DNA of 64,000 nucleotides from Desulfuromonadales bacterium (GTDB lineage Bacteria > Desulfobacterota > Desulfuromonadia > Geobacterales > Pseudopelobacteraceae): assembly GCA_013349325.1 (NCBI GenBank), contig DUZX01000003.1:1-64000 (forward strand), given 5' to 3'. The notes beneath the pieces were generated by a model that was not told where the DNA came from, ran no database searches, and saw only the letters and a program-made list of their open reading frames with translations. The stretch's first letter is position 1. Every line of letters starts with the position of its first letter. Position numbers and translations under genes: made by a program. Of the stretch, positions 56,101-64,000 are shown piece after piece.

Positions 56101-57088
56101 GCCGGTTGTCGCTGCCGGACCGGCCAACCTCCAGGTTTCTAGCTCCGCAGGTATTTTCAATGGTTCAGTGGAGCTGAGCGTTGATGGCATGACCGTTACC
56201 TTCCGCCATACCGATCCGTTTGCCTCCAACACACTCTACACGGTCACAGTCAGCGGCCTGATCGACCGTTCCGGCACAGCCATGACGGCACCGTTTACCG
56301 CCAGCTTTACCAGTCTCAACACCGCTCCGCCGGTTGCGCCGCCGGCGGCGAACATATCGGCCACCATTCCCGGTACCGATGGCAAAACCACGGTCAGCGG
56401 CACCCAGGGGAGCGCCGGTCTGCATGACACGGTGACGGTCGTCAACCTGGCGACCGGAGCCCGTAATCCGGCTCTCGTTGATCCAAACGGCAGCTTCAGC
56501 GTCATATTCACGGCAACGGTTAAAGATAAGCTGCAGCTGGAGATCACCAGTCCGGCCGGGATCACGACGACAGTCGCTTTGCCGAGGTTCAAACAGACCA
56601 ACAGCGACAGCAGTGTTTCAGAAGTGGTTGGAAATGAGGGGGGTCGAGTCCTCGGACCGGCAGGAGTCGCTGTTGACGTACCTTCTGGCGCCTTCCCTGA
56701 TGGGGCGGTTATTACTCTGAAGCCGGTTACGGAAGCTGATTTTCCGTTTCAGTTATCGCCGGTCCACAAGCAGAATTTCAGCTACACCGGCGGTGTTAAA
56801 CTCTTTATCGAGGGGAAAGAGCCTCTTTCGTACCTTAATATGAGTATCCCGACCTCCGGTGGCGAGACGCTCGATGATCAGTGGGTGCTTACACAGGCGG
56901 TCGATGCGGGGGGGGCAGCCGTCTCTGCATGCTGTCGACACTGCACGGGTTATCGATGGGCGGATTGCCACGTCATCACCCCCCTGTCCCGGTGTCACCG
57001 GGAATGGCGTCTATGGTTTCCTGCGCTCAGCGCGACCACTTGGTGTGCTGTACGGCGAAATGACTTTGGAGCGTTCCTTGCCGCCTGA
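50174..57088 (+). CDS. Giant secreted protein, 5' part: dockerin-like, PKD and Ig-like repeats (frame broken at G8 tract)
   Basis: The frame gives 2304 residues, but the natural protein should continue into the frame ending at 63137 (about 4320 residues). The order is: signal peptide 1-31; dockerin-like calcium repeats (GDVDGDGRVTGVDALL and GKLTLADALLVLEKA, about 33-105); PKD-like repeats (about 112-690, two of type A and four of type B); cadherin/Ig-like domains (690-1345); a carboxypeptidase-regulatory-like domain (1350-1430); a long beta-rich region; and an SbsA-type Ig-like domain (about 1948-2053). After the G8 tract at 56908 the last 58 codons are out of frame. It is probably an exported surface protein. 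Confidence 0.82.
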   Translation: MKPRTFTSLVFRFFIVSALMIQLSLQTLCFALPDGDVDGDGRVTGVDALLILRVFVGLDPITPRMAEHGIITEIGSDGKPHPSGKLTLADALLVLEKATRIITWDTDTNTPNQPPTANAGSNQSITLNAGETSRLVTLSGSGSDPDGSIASYLWSGSPSPSPATAATATVTLKAGTYTFTLITTDNQGAQSTPATVTITVNAATPPVNQAPTVTIVPVPAVTLPASATLSATVTDDGKIQATPALAWSKISGPGTVTFGSANSSNTTASFSIDGSYVVQLSAYDGELTKTETVTITVNAAAAPVNQPPIANAGSNQSITLNAGETSRLVTLSGSGSDPDGSITSYLWSGSPSPSPATAATATVTLRAGTYTFTLITADNQGAQSAPSTVTIAVNPATPPVNQAPTVTISPVPVVTLPASATLSATVTDDGKTQAAPTLTWSKVSGPGTITFGSVDTSSTTVSFSAEGSYVVQLSAFDGELTSSATVSVTVTAAVPPAVNQAPTVTISPVPVVTLPASATLSATVTDDGKIQVTPSLTWSKVSGPGTITFGAVNASSTTASFSADGSYIVQLSAYDGELTKTETVTITVNAAIPVNQPPTVTISPVPAVTLPASATLSATVTDDGKIQVTPTLTWSTVSGPGTVIFGSPSSSKTTASFSVDGSYILQLSAYDGELTKTETVTVTVNPAPVLAPVITTQSLPVGKVGVSYVASVSASDPAGAALTFTLDQGPAGMTINAGNGSLNWLPGVSDIGTAQVAVSVRNLKGKSDRRSFVVTVPDSIVPSINFSAPPVQLLKDSTTTITAAASDNIAVKAVTFFVDGVQKAVSTSAPYQFDLLSTQPAGTVMVVRAVAEDTSGNTAIAETGITVFVVSASNPNNQAPQLGVLDLSYTVAEGGTLTIPVTATDPDTGDTVTLSAATTPPSLAHSSFSGGSFSFSPDYTQAGSYSVTFRAVDPYGLTDQKTVAIIVTDVNRPPVITTTALLSGRVDYPYSATITATDPDSDPLSFSLTQGPTGMTINTTSGILSWKPTITDIGSYTFTIAVSDGKGGSDSRQFTLQIPDTIPPTVTLSAPKEAIPGARFTVVATATDNKAVTLVTIAVAGQAPVDLTAAPFEHLVTLPDTLAVGATVIITATAKDAAANSSSASATVKIIAIPDTVKPTVTLSAPTTASPGSSITLSAVATDNQGVAKLDFSVGGVAIGTVDPADPTVRYLVPASVALDSTLTFSVTATDFSGNSASAQATSTVVAAPVIPDTTPPTVSVSAPASIAIGSQLPLTISASDDKGVASVELLLAHNRVATFTSSVSQTINLPLPDAVTAGMELVVELKATDQSGNQATAATTVSVVTRGQGVLTGAVYDDSTGLPVPAATVTLALSGQTEQSATTDSHGRYAFVADEGSGGLTVTASGYNRVDRAPVATFTGSGHRVADARLTPLPTAGTPISAVLGGALSAPLTPEKAGVTSAMKEAGIITVTSGTAIVTLPSGAVTADQTFSLIQIGAQGLQGTLPAGWSPLAAIDLIPHGITFVAPVSASVPNLLGLPVTAIVVAARWDESSHSWLTVGPASISADGATLSSTLSSSGQHVFLIADAGIGAPASPVSGAPVTAATNLPLGLDLQARITPQPKLILYKAGVSSSVGSRVAAATPLTSGSTVWSTIAEDYSFYSGDRIIGEPYAQDIVLYSFGLPSGALLADYPVAPGLNLSGQVLEKGVISVTTSIPPVNADLVTVVGPQGGAVSVASGEALIVPAAAVNRVVPISIKPFDLSASGLTLPPGFTLLGGVTFSIPGTSLQLPAALSIPLPLPFTATGDILLVRPVVIGGSTRFAVIGRGTVNSGRLLSTQEVPGSTTVLFPGITTEGSVFFLQTAATLGYAGGSVSGTDSAPFSGALISSDTLPLVALSGTNGGYVTVVAPGAFTLTALDTIRMDKGSATGNVTASAFAAVDLSLKIDPPTITGVTPITTATNVALSDPVVIRLSEPVVAAGPANLQVSSSAGIFNGSVELSVDGMTVTFRHTDPFASNTLYTVTVSGLIDRSGTAMTAPFTASFTSLNTAPPVAPPAANISATIPGTDGKTTVSGTQGSAGLHDTVTVVNLATGARNPALVDPNGSFSVIFTATVKDKLQLEITSPAGITTTVALPRFKQTNSDSSVSEVVGNEGGRVLGPAGVAVDVPSGAFPDGAVITLKPVTEADFPFQLSPVHKQNFSYTGGVKLFIEGKEPLSYLNMSIPTSGGETLDDQWVLTQAVDAGGAAVSACCRHCTGYRWADCHVITPLSRCHREWRLWFPALSATTWCAVRRNDFGAFLAA
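50507..52233 (+). repeat. Repeated PKD-domain DNA inside the giant gene
   Basis: A 579-bp unit (module A plus module B) starting at 50507 is repeated at 51086 with high identity. Module B alone is repeated again at 51668 and 51956, giving B at 50796, 51375, 51668 and 51956. The high nucleotide identity suggests recent expansion or recombination, so repeat number may differ between strains and assembly here may be error-prone. Confidence 0.85.
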
Positions 57089-60000
57089 AATTTTTTATCC
57101 GTTCCTTATTCCCGCCCCCGGCATACTCCAGATTGACTCGGTATCTCTCCCGACCGGTGTCCTTGATATAATCGGTTCATTGTGGGGGGCGTATGGTACC
57201 GGTACGACGGTCGAGCCGTATGCCGATCTGGCCGGTAATATTCTGGCCGGCATGCCGAAACCGATCTGCCTGCCACTCATGAGCGGCAAAGTAACGGTAA
57301 CCAACAATCGTCTTTCTCTCAATTACTCATCCACAGGGTTTGTCGTTGCCGACCGGGAGATTCTTGTCAGGAACAACACAAGCGGAGGAAAAACCAGCTT
57401 CTACCGGCCATTCCCATCGCTGTTGAAAGTTGACGGGAAAGCCAGTGATTCCCTGACTGCCGAGGTAGTCGATGTTGCCGGAAACCGCCGGCCACTCACC
57501 GTCACCCTACAGCCGCTCTCGTTTGTCCGGGTGGATGTGTTCGACACTAATCTGAATCCGGGCGACTCCAGAATTGTCATCAAAAATCTATCTAACGGCA
57601 ACAGTTGGAGTTCTCAGCTGAGCGGAACTGTTCATCCGTTCGGCACTATCAGCGCTCTGATTGAGGGAACTACGGGCGATAGCTACTCCGTTGAAGTAAC
57701 TGATGCAACCGGAGCCGGGCGATCAGTTACGCCGGCGATATCGTCCTACAATGCCGGCTCGGGAAACCTTACGCTCCGGGCCACCATTGGAGCGATTGAC
57801 CCAACAAAAGCTGAGATTGACTCCTTTAACGCTCATGTACCCGCCGATCAACAGATTACCGGCGCGGGCGTTACCAAAGTGGTTTTAGGTGTGCTTGGGA
57901 CAAATACATTTTCTGAACTGACTGTCTTTGATGCATCATCATCGTCAACCACAACTCTTGCCAATGGCGCCTTTATCTTCGCCTTTAACGGCAATTTTGA
58001 AGACAATTATTACGTTACCGCTGTCTATGAGGATGGTAAGCGGGAATCCACCAAAATATACAGTTTCAATATCATAGTGCGAGACCCGACCACCGGTGGG
58101 ACTGTGAAGGAGATCCGTGGTCAGGTGCCGCCCCGTGGTGTGCCACTGCAGCTTGATGTCAATGCCGCCAGCTCATCCCAAAGCCAGTTGATGATGGACA
58201 GCTCCGGCTTTGTCAATATTGATGTTCAAGCACCGCTGACATTCTCGTTCAGCGAGCCGTTGAATCAGCAGTCAGTGATAACAAACATGCTGTTGTTCGA
58301 CATGGCAACCATGCAACCGGTATCCGGACATTGGCTGCTCTCCAACGTTAACCGCACGGCCACATTCATTGGCGACGTACCGCTGCAGATGGGCAAGGAG
58401 TACCGGGTCGCCTTCAGTGGCGTAACCACAATCGCCGGTCGTCCTCTGGCCACCAGCAGTCTGTTACTGCGGACTTACAAGCCGCTCAAGGTGAGCAGCA
58501 TTGTTATTGAACCGCCGCACTTGAATACCGGTTTCAGCAGCACCGCTCCCACCACGTATTCATATCCGTTCAAAGACGTTGAGTATCACCGCAAGGGTTC
58601 GGGGAGCACGCAGAAAACCATACTCACAGCCGCGACAGGAAATGCCAGCGGGTACGGCTATCACCTTTTTGATGTGACAAATCCGCGGATACCGTTTGAA
58701 ACCGGACACACCGCCGCCGGTAAAACACCCCGGCATCTGAAGCTGTTCCCGAAGATCCAGCATCCGACACTGTTCGACCAGATTTATGGGGATGTTCCCC
58801 TGATCGGGCAACCGACCACCATGTCCTGTTGGGCAACGTCAGCCGCCATGATGGTCGCCTGGCGTGATCAGGTATTTGTTGACCCGTCCCAGATAGCCGC
58901 AGAAGCGGGATACTGGAACCAGTATCAGGATAATAGCGGGTTGCCGTTTGACAACCAGGCTTTCTGGAATCGTTACGGAATGGTTATTGAACCGCCTCAG
59001 ACCTATTCGGTTGCCAGCCTTAACAATATTCTGGATACCTACGGCGCCTTTGTCGTCATGTCCCGCGTTCCGTCAGGTCATGTTCGGGTTGTGTACGGCA
59101 TCAGCGGCGACGGTACGGCAGAGGGGACAAATCTCTATATTAACGATCCCTGGGACGTTAATAAGGATCAATACACTCCGCCGAATGCCGGCAGTCAGTA
59201 CACGGAAACATTCCTGGAATACATCACCAATCTGGAAAAAACCGCCAAAACCTTCTTTGGCGATCCGGCAGCCATGCGGGATCGCTGTAATGAAGGAAGC
59301 GCCTTTTACTGCGCCCTCATTGCCGATCCGGCAAAAGTGATACTGGCGCAGCAGTGCGCTGCGGGAAATGAAGCGTCCTGCACCGCAGCAGGGCTGCCAG
59401 GTGCAGGGGCGATGTATATCGCCCATTTCCGCACCAAACCTCCTCTCGCAGTAGCGTCACACAATATTTATCCCGGCTTGAGGCTGCGCAGTAAAGATAT
59501 TAACGAACTAGCCGGTTGCTCGGATCATGTCTCAGCCGTAGGGAGTGATCTGGTATTTGAGGGGCAACTTCTTTCCAGTGTCATTTACAATTCGTTCGGC
59601 AGTGCCGTAAATTTCCTGGATATTACCAATCCGGACAAACCGTGCCGCCTGGGTGGCAAAACATTGACCAGGAACCCGGAAACGCTTCCGGCTCCCACCT
59701 CCGGTGATCATTCAGCTGATGGCACGGTCAAGCAGTACGGCTTTGCACGTGGTGTGGATATCCTCTCCCATGCAAAAGGATATGCCGTTTATTCTGCCCT
59801 TGGTGAACTTGGCATCATGCCGGTGGATACTTGCAGGAATATCACCGATATGCCCATCATCGATACGGGAATACACACGTTGGATAACTGCTTGAATCTC
59901 CCTGGTACTCCGCCACCATCACCCCTTCCGGCGAATTACTTTATTCGACAAGTCGAAGGAATTTTCCAGGGTGACTATGTTGATCTGGCAGTAGTTGGCA

Positions 60001-63000
60001 ATGATGTTTTAGCGTTAAATAATAACTTCGGTGGTCTGCCGACGTTGGATGCTTTCGATGCCAACATGGGCACGATCAGTTCTGTCGGTTTCGACGTTGG
60101 CACTCCGAGCAAGGTGCATCAATTTGCCGTCGCCCGTAACGTTGCTGTCGACCGCAATGGCAACGGCACGATTGAAGCGGATGAAAACTTTGACTTTGCC
60201 TTCATCGGTGGCTCCAACGGCATCACCATTGTCAATATCCGCGATCACTCCAACATGTCGGTTGTCGGCACTATCCCCATGCCACGCACCCCTTCCATTC
60301 CAGGGATAATGCGCAAGATGGCGGTCAGTCAGGATGGTAAAACCCTCTTTGCCGGCGGAGCTTCCGGCAGCGGCGGAGACGCGCTCTATCTGGTTGATGT
60401 CAGCGAACCGTTCCGCACCGGCCTGATCGATCAGAACGGTGATCTTCGGGATGACCGGATTCGCTTCACAATTCCGTATCCGCTCGGAGTTGAAGGTTTC
60501 AGGATCGATGACAAACGTGGTCTTCTCTATGTCGGAAATTCCCTGTCCCTCGATATCTGGGCCTTTACCCGTGCCGGTGCTTCTCTGGGTAACCATGCGC
60601 CGGTTGCCGATGCCGGACCGGCCCAGACCGTTGATCAGGAGCAGACCGTTACGCTGGATGGAAGCGCCAGCAGCGACCCTGATGGCGATCACCTGATCTA
60701 CCGCTGGAAACAGACAGCCGGCACGCCGGTGACGTTATCCGACGCCGGTGGAGTTAAACCGACATTTACCGCACCGAAGAAAGAAGACACACTGACATTC
60801 CAGCTAATCGTCAGTGACGGCCTGCTTGATAGCCCTCCGGCGACTGTCACGATAAAAATCAACAAAAAGGATCAGCTGCGCCTCTCGCCGGTGCTGGTGC
60901 CGATTGCGATAGTTCCTGGTTCGAAACAGCTCACCGTCGAACTTGAACATGGCGACACCGGGCTGATTGATAATGTTACGGCCGCACCGGAAACGAAATA
61001 TGAATGGTTCGGCAACGGGCTGATTGCCGAAATAAACGGAATTTCCCTCGATGATTTCATTTTTGACCGGGTCAACCAGGTGCTAGTTAATCTGGGATAT
61101 CCGGCCATTCCGAAAAAAATAGCCACCGTATCGGTCTCTCCGTCAGGACTGCTCTCGGTCAACAATGCAGGACTCCAGGTCATCCGAGCCACATACGGAA
61201 CCCAGAAACTGAAATCAAATCCGACCATAGTACTTGCTGGGATCAAGCTGGATAAAATTGATCTGGCACCGCTGTCGGTTGTTTCATCCGCCCTCCAGGC
61301 CGCCTTCAAGGATATGAAGAACCCCTGGCTCATATTGACGTCCGACGTGACCGGCAACCCGTTCATCACCAGCAACGGTGCCGTCTATCTGAAAGATGCG
61401 ACCTTTGATCTCTTTGGGGGGGTCGCTTCCGTGGGGATGTCCGACCTGCTCAACGTGCTCAAACCGGTCATCCAGGACAGCGTAACCGTACTGGCTGCAG
61501 AAACGGGTCCGTTGGCACCGTTACTCGGCTGGGCAGCACAAAAGGCTTTCGGTATTACGGTACAGTATGCCGGAACTCAGGCGCTTACCCTGGATTCTGC
61601 CACGCCAACAGTTGCCACTGTTACCAACGATGTCGGTTACAAAGGCATCGTCAGCAGCCAGCCGCTCCCCGGCCTGACCTCCATACGGGGCACTCTGGAT
61701 CTTCTGGAATATGGCAAGGCAAGCAGCAATGTAATGACGTGGGTACTTCCGAAAATTGATTCCGTTAAAATTGAACCGCAGGTGATGTGCATCAATTCTG
61801 CGTCACCGGCGACTCCCGGACCAAAAGTGCGCACCTTTGCCCATGTCACTGCCGGCAGTACCATACCCATTCCCCTCAAAGGCAAGTTCCAGAGTTATGC
61901 AGAAGCCATAGACAGGACGCTCCCTGGCGGACTGGCCGAATGGGGAAGCCTGACTATCAACAAAACGTTCACGGTGAATGAACCGGCTCCAAATTTCAAA
62001 CTGCAGTTACAGGGGAATATCACTGCTACCTGTGCGGCGGCAGGAAGTGATGATTCCGGCTGTACAATTCAGTTCAATTCCCTCGGTCTCGGCTTCCACG
62101 CCCCGACTCTGCTGGATACCTACACCGTGGGCCTGCCTCCCGAGTGCAATGTGCTGACCGGATGTAACCCGACGCTGGTGACAACCGCAGCGGATACCAA
62201 CGGCGTTGATACACATATCGTACATAGTGGCGTAAACGGTAAAACAACTCTGGACAGTAAAGTCGCTATTCCCGGAATGGGCGAACTCAACGATCCGAAG
62301 GGGAAGATTGTCGTCAGCAACGATCCGCTCTGCGTGATCAAGAATACGGTTCCAGAGGATCTTGTGGCTGTGAACCCGGGAGACCCGATAACCTACAGTC
62401 TCACGGTTGTTAACAATACTGCGGCCAGTTATTTTGATGTCTCGGTTGTGGATGAACTGCGTTATTGCGGTGCGGTGCAACGCCTGAAAACGCTCCACTT
62501 CGGAGCAATGGAAAGCGGCGCATATTCTCAATTAACCTATACTGAAGTAGCACCTTCGACAGCAACGGTGCTGACCAATTCCGGTATCAGCATCGATACA
62601 TTGCCGGGAGGATCAATAACCGGCATCCAGCAGTTTGCTCAGGCCATGACATCGGTCTGTTTACCACCCAACTGTCCGACCACGGTAACGAACATCATAC
62701 CCCCTTGGCTTTGCGCTCCACTGCCGATGATCAACGAAGTGATTGTCGAGCCTCAGGCAGGCAGCGTGGATCAGTTTATCGAGTTCTATACCAACACCGG
62801 TACCGCGGATGAACTGCGTAACTGGACTCTGGAGTATACCGACAAACTCGGTACAACGAAGAAGCTCACCCTTGTCCCTTCAGATCTCACCATGCATGGT
62901 CGCTACGCGGTTCTTAAAAATCCTCCTGGCGGGATACTTGCTACCAGTGTTCTGACGCTGCGCGACACGGTTCACACGATTAATGACAAAGTTGATCTCG

Positions 63001-63137
63001 GAGCTATTCAGGCGGTAACCGGTTTTGCAACCGGGGTAAGCGACGAAGCGCTGGCCCGTATTCCGGATTCAATTAATACACTCAATATAACGGACTTCAA
63101 GCGTCGGCCTTCGACAATCGGGTCAATCAACCAATAA
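56859..63137 (+). CDS. Giant secreted protein, 3' part: papain-like peptidase, propeller-like region, PKD, lamin-tail domain
   Basis: This frame (2092 codons from the first possible start) is the continuation of the upstream frame; real homology begins after the G8 tract. Domains in order: beta-rich region and an SbsA-like Ig domain; a C39/papain-like peptidase with Cys codon 58827 (MSCWATSAAMM), His codon 59079 (SGHVRVV) and INDPWD; LVIVD-like repeats (about 59450-60580); a PKD domain (60598-60870); a DUF11-like segment; and a C-terminal lamin-tail domain (about 62725-63120). No signal peptide or good ribosome site lies at its own start, so alone it would not be exported. Confidence 0.8.
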   Translation: MARRSMISGCLHRRSMRGGQPSLHAVDTARVIDGRIATSSPPCPGVTGNGVYGFLRSARPLGVLYGEMTLERSLPPEIFYPFLIPAPGILQIDSVSLPTGVLDIIGSLWGAYGTGTTVEPYADLAGNILAGMPKPICLPLMSGKVTVTNNRLSLNYSSTGFVVADREILVRNNTSGGKTSFYRPFPSLLKVDGKASDSLTAEVVDVAGNRRPLTVTLQPLSFVRVDVFDTNLNPGDSRIVIKNLSNGNSWSSQLSGTVHPFGTISALIEGTTGDSYSVEVTDATGAGRSVTPAISSYNAGSGNLTLRATIGAIDPTKAEIDSFNAHVPADQQITGAGVTKVVLGVLGTNTFSELTVFDASSSSTTTLANGAFIFAFNGNFEDNYYVTAVYEDGKRESTKIYSFNIIVRDPTTGGTVKEIRGQVPPRGVPLQLDVNAASSSQSQLMMDSSGFVNIDVQAPLTFSFSEPLNQQSVITNMLLFDMATMQPVSGHWLLSNVNRTATFIGDVPLQMGKEYRVAFSGVTTIAGRPLATSSLLLRTYKPLKVSSIVIEPPHLNTGFSSTAPTTYSYPFKDVEYHRKGSGSTQKTILTAATGNASGYGYHLFDVTNPRIPFETGHTAAGKTPRHLKLFPKIQHPTLFDQIYGDVPLIGQPTTMSCWATSAAMMVAWRDQVFVDPSQIAAEAGYWNQYQDNSGLPFDNQAFWNRYGMVIEPPQTYSVASLNNILDTYGAFVVMSRVPSGHVRVVYGISGDGTAEGTNLYINDPWDVNKDQYTPPNAGSQYTETFLEYITNLEKTAKTFFGDPAAMRDRCNEGSAFYCALIADPAKVILAQQCAAGNEASCTAAGLPGAGAMYIAHFRTKPPLAVASHNIYPGLRLRSKDINELAGCSDHVSAVGSDLVFEGQLLSSVIYNSFGSAVNFLDITNPDKPCRLGGKTLTRNPETLPAPTSGDHSADGTVKQYGFARGVDILSHAKGYAVYSALGELGIMPVDTCRNITDMPIIDTGIHTLDNCLNLPGTPPPSPLPANYFIRQVEGIFQGDYVDLAVVGNDVLALNNNFGGLPTLDAFDANMGTISSVGFDVGTPSKVHQFAVARNVAVDRNGNGTIEADENFDFAFIGGSNGITIVNIRDHSNMSVVGTIPMPRTPSIPGIMRKMAVSQDGKTLFAGGASGSGGDALYLVDVSEPFRTGLIDQNGDLRDDRIRFTIPYPLGVEGFRIDDKRGLLYVGNSLSLDIWAFTRAGASLGNHAPVADAGPAQTVDQEQTVTLDGSASSDPDGDHLIYRWKQTAGTPVTLSDAGGVKPTFTAPKKEDTLTFQLIVSDGLLDSPPATVTIKINKKDQLRLSPVLVPIAIVPGSKQLTVELEHGDTGLIDNVTAAPETKYEWFGNGLIAEINGISLDDFIFDRVNQVLVNLGYPAIPKKIATVSVSPSGLLSVNNAGLQVIRATYGTQKLKSNPTIVLAGIKLDKIDLAPLSVVSSALQAAFKDMKNPWLILTSDVTGNPFITSNGAVYLKDATFDLFGGVASVGMSDLLNVLKPVIQDSVTVLAAETGPLAPLLGWAAQKAFGITVQYAGTQALTLDSATPTVATVTNDVGYKGIVSSQPLPGLTSIRGTLDLLEYGKASSNVMTWVLPKIDSVKIEPQVMCINSASPATPGPKVRTFAHVTAGSTIPIPLKGKFQSYAEAIDRTLPGGLAEWGSLTINKTFTVNEPAPNFKLQLQGNITATCAAAGSDDSGCTIQFNSLGLGFHAPTLLDTYTVGLPPECNVLTGCNPTLVTTAADTNGVDTHIVHSGVNGKTTLDSKVAIPGMGELNDPKGKIVVSNDPLCVIKNTVPEDLVAVNPGDPITYSLTVVNNTAASYFDVSVVDELRYCGAVQRLKTLHFGAMESGAYSQLTYTEVAPSTATVLTNSGISIDTLPGGSITGIQQFAQAMTSVCLPPNCPTTVTNIIPPWLCAPLPMINEVIVEPQAGSVDQFIEFYTNTGTADELRNWTLEYTDKLGTTKKLTLVPSDLTMHGRYAVLKNPPGGILATSVLTLRDTVHTINDKVDLGAIQAVTGFATGVSDEALARIPDSINTLNITDFKRRPSTIGSINQ
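56908..56915 (+). repeat. G8 homopolymer that breaks the giant gene
   Basis: Eight G in a row sit in codons for Ala-Gly-Gly. With seven (or ten) G, the upstream frame would read directly into the frame ending at 63137, giving one 4320-residue protein. The downstream reading GQPSLHAVDTARVIDGRI matches the composition of the rest. It is either a slippage (phase-variation) site or a one-base sequencing error. Confidence 0.8.
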
Positions 63138-63164
63138 TTTACGAGACTTTTTATAGGTGGCGTC

Positions 63165-64000
63165 ATGAATTACGGGAAATTATCGATGAATATAAAAACT
63201 CTGATCCGCACTCTGGCGCTGCTCATTGTTGTAACCGGTACGGCAGGAACCGCCCAGGCCTACGAGGGGCGTTTCCTGGCTCATGAGGATATCATCCTCT
63301 ACGGCATGGGGCTCAAGGTGGAGCCGGCCCGGCAGGTGGTACCGAAAAACATCGCTACTATTGTCAGCAGTTATACGCAGGTGCCGACGCTCCCCAACGC
63401 CGAGATTCCGCCACTGGCGGCTGATGCGCTGGTCAAGGGAACTCTGCGTGGTCCGGGATTGGAAACACCGTTGGAACTGACTGCCAGAGCCAATACCCCC
63501 TTCAACATCCCGCCGCTGACCGTGCCGGGTATCTACTCCCTGGACAACATCCGCCTGGAGAGTGGCGGCGAGGTTCTCTTGCGCGGCACCCCCGAGAGCG
63601 TCACCATCGAGATCATTGAAAAACTGCTGGTTTCCCAGATTACCGCCCGCCCTTTGACCGCCCAGGAGATCAAGGACAAGGGTATTGTCTTCGATAAAAC
63701 CAACTTCCAGGCCTACAATTTTACCGCCGCCTTTGCCATCGGCAGCGGTGATCCGGTCAAGATCAACATGCCGGTAATTCTGCCGAATCTGGCCGGAGCT
63801 ACTGATGTCAATGTCAGTGAGGCAGGAATTGGCTCCACGATTCCTGAACCGCAGCTCAAAGATGTACGCACGATCATCCCGGATTCTCTCAAACTGGCCC
63901 AGACGAAGGTTCCCAACCTGAGTGTAAAAAGTTTCAGTCTCAAGGCGCTTGACTACAAGGGCAACTCGTTCGACGTACCCCCTATTCCGGGGGTGATCGT
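63165..64000 (+). CDS. Exported protein, partial (runs off the end)
   Basis: An open frame of more than 278 codons starts MNYGKLSMNIKTLIRTLALL with AGGTGG upstream, 28 bp after the giant gene. A signal peptide (to about residue 31, TAQAYEG) is present. The next part is beta-rich and proline-rich (LRGPGLETPLELTA, PFNIPPLTVPGIYSLDNIRL) without a motif that I recognise. It probably belongs with the giant protein as a partner at the cell surface. Repeat or propeller content cannot be judged before the rest is seen. Confidence 0.72.
   Translation, partial: MNYGKLSMNIKTLIRTLALLIVVTGTAGTAQAYEGRFLAHEDIILYGMGLKVEPARQVVPKNIATIVSSYTQVPTLPNAEIPPLAADALVKGTLRGPGLETPLELTARANTPFNIPPLTVPGIYSLDNIRLESGGEVLLRGTPESVTIEIIEKLLVSQITARPLTAQEIKDKGIVFDKTNFQAYNFTAAFAIGSGDPVKINMPVILPNLAGATDVNVSEAGIGSTIPEPQLKDVRTIIPDSLKLAQTKVPNLSVKSFSLKALDYKGNSFDVPPIPGVI

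Overview
This looks like chromosomal DNA of a Gram-negative, anaerobic, respiring deltaproteobacterium of the Geobacter group (Desulfuromonadales/Geobacterales). The main reasons are a hybO-A-B-C-D type periplasmic [NiFe] hydrogenase operon, a DctA-type dicarboxylate symporter, sigma-54 regulation, two ECF Ni/Co uptake systems, ADP-heptose (LPS) synthesis, two methyl-accepting chemotaxis proteins and large PKD/dockerin-type secreted proteins. Species cannot be fixed from the sequence alone. Most genes are intact and packed in operons with 4-bp ATGA overlaps.

Layout. 1-650: a GxxExxY gene set between related short repeats. 660-6300 (minus): hydrogenase operon hybO-hybA-hybB-hybC-hybD, with a good sigma-54 promoter about 90 bp upstream. 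6568-10633: a Phd/PIN toxin-antitoxin pair followed by a sigma-54-dependent response regulator and its histidine kinase. 10635-13600 (minus): an EAL/HDOD protein, then tungstate permease and ATPase genes (tupB, tupC) behind a probable Moco/Tuco-type riboswitch and terminator; no tupA is present. 13743-20384 (plus): a first ECF transporter (NikM/CbiM fused to a PDGLE part, CbiQ, CbiO), a cobalamin riboswitch with terminator, a second ECF transporter (CbiM, CbiN, CbiQ, CbiO) and hldD. 20393-22621 (minus): panB-panC-panD behind a leader with two tandem bulged-A hairpins and a terminator. 22701-26101 (minus): fba, a PilZ protein and an MCP.

26370-29017: a MoxR ATPase, a VWA protein and an unknown small protein. 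29034-31019: dctA under a sigma-54 promoter with paired 16-bp palindromes upstream, a ribbon-helix-helix protein and a decayed c-type cytochrome. 31121-36236: tatA, an MCP with an outer-membrane beta-barrel-like protein, and leuC-leuD. 36408-38816: larB, cinA, an internally deleted flavin-binding pseudogene and a small winged-helix protein. 38974-41437: a decayed genomic island starting at a 44-bp 3' fragment of tRNA-Met, with remnants of arsC, acr3, a Cys-rich DUF5714-like gene and relE, plus an intact CDF-like transporter. 41445-45419 (minus): tRNA-Val, tRNA-Asp, HU, clpX, clpP, tig and tRNA-Leu. 45551-49417: ybbA-ybbP-tesA. 49449-64000: a secreted-protein locus with a cohesin-like lipoprotein, a giant dockerin/PKD/papain-like-peptidase/lamin-tail gene interrupted at a G8 tract, and a further exported protein running off the end.

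Metals tie much of the window together. Nickel and cobalt uptake, a [NiFe] hydrogenase with its own maturation protease, larB (nickel-pincer cofactor) and tungstate uptake lie within about 37 kb, with TatA available for export of the hydrogenase. The strongest regulatory observations are the two sigma-54 promoters, the tandem pan-type RNA leader, the riboswitch with a visible anti-terminator at tupB, and the poly-G tract that splits the giant surface protein.
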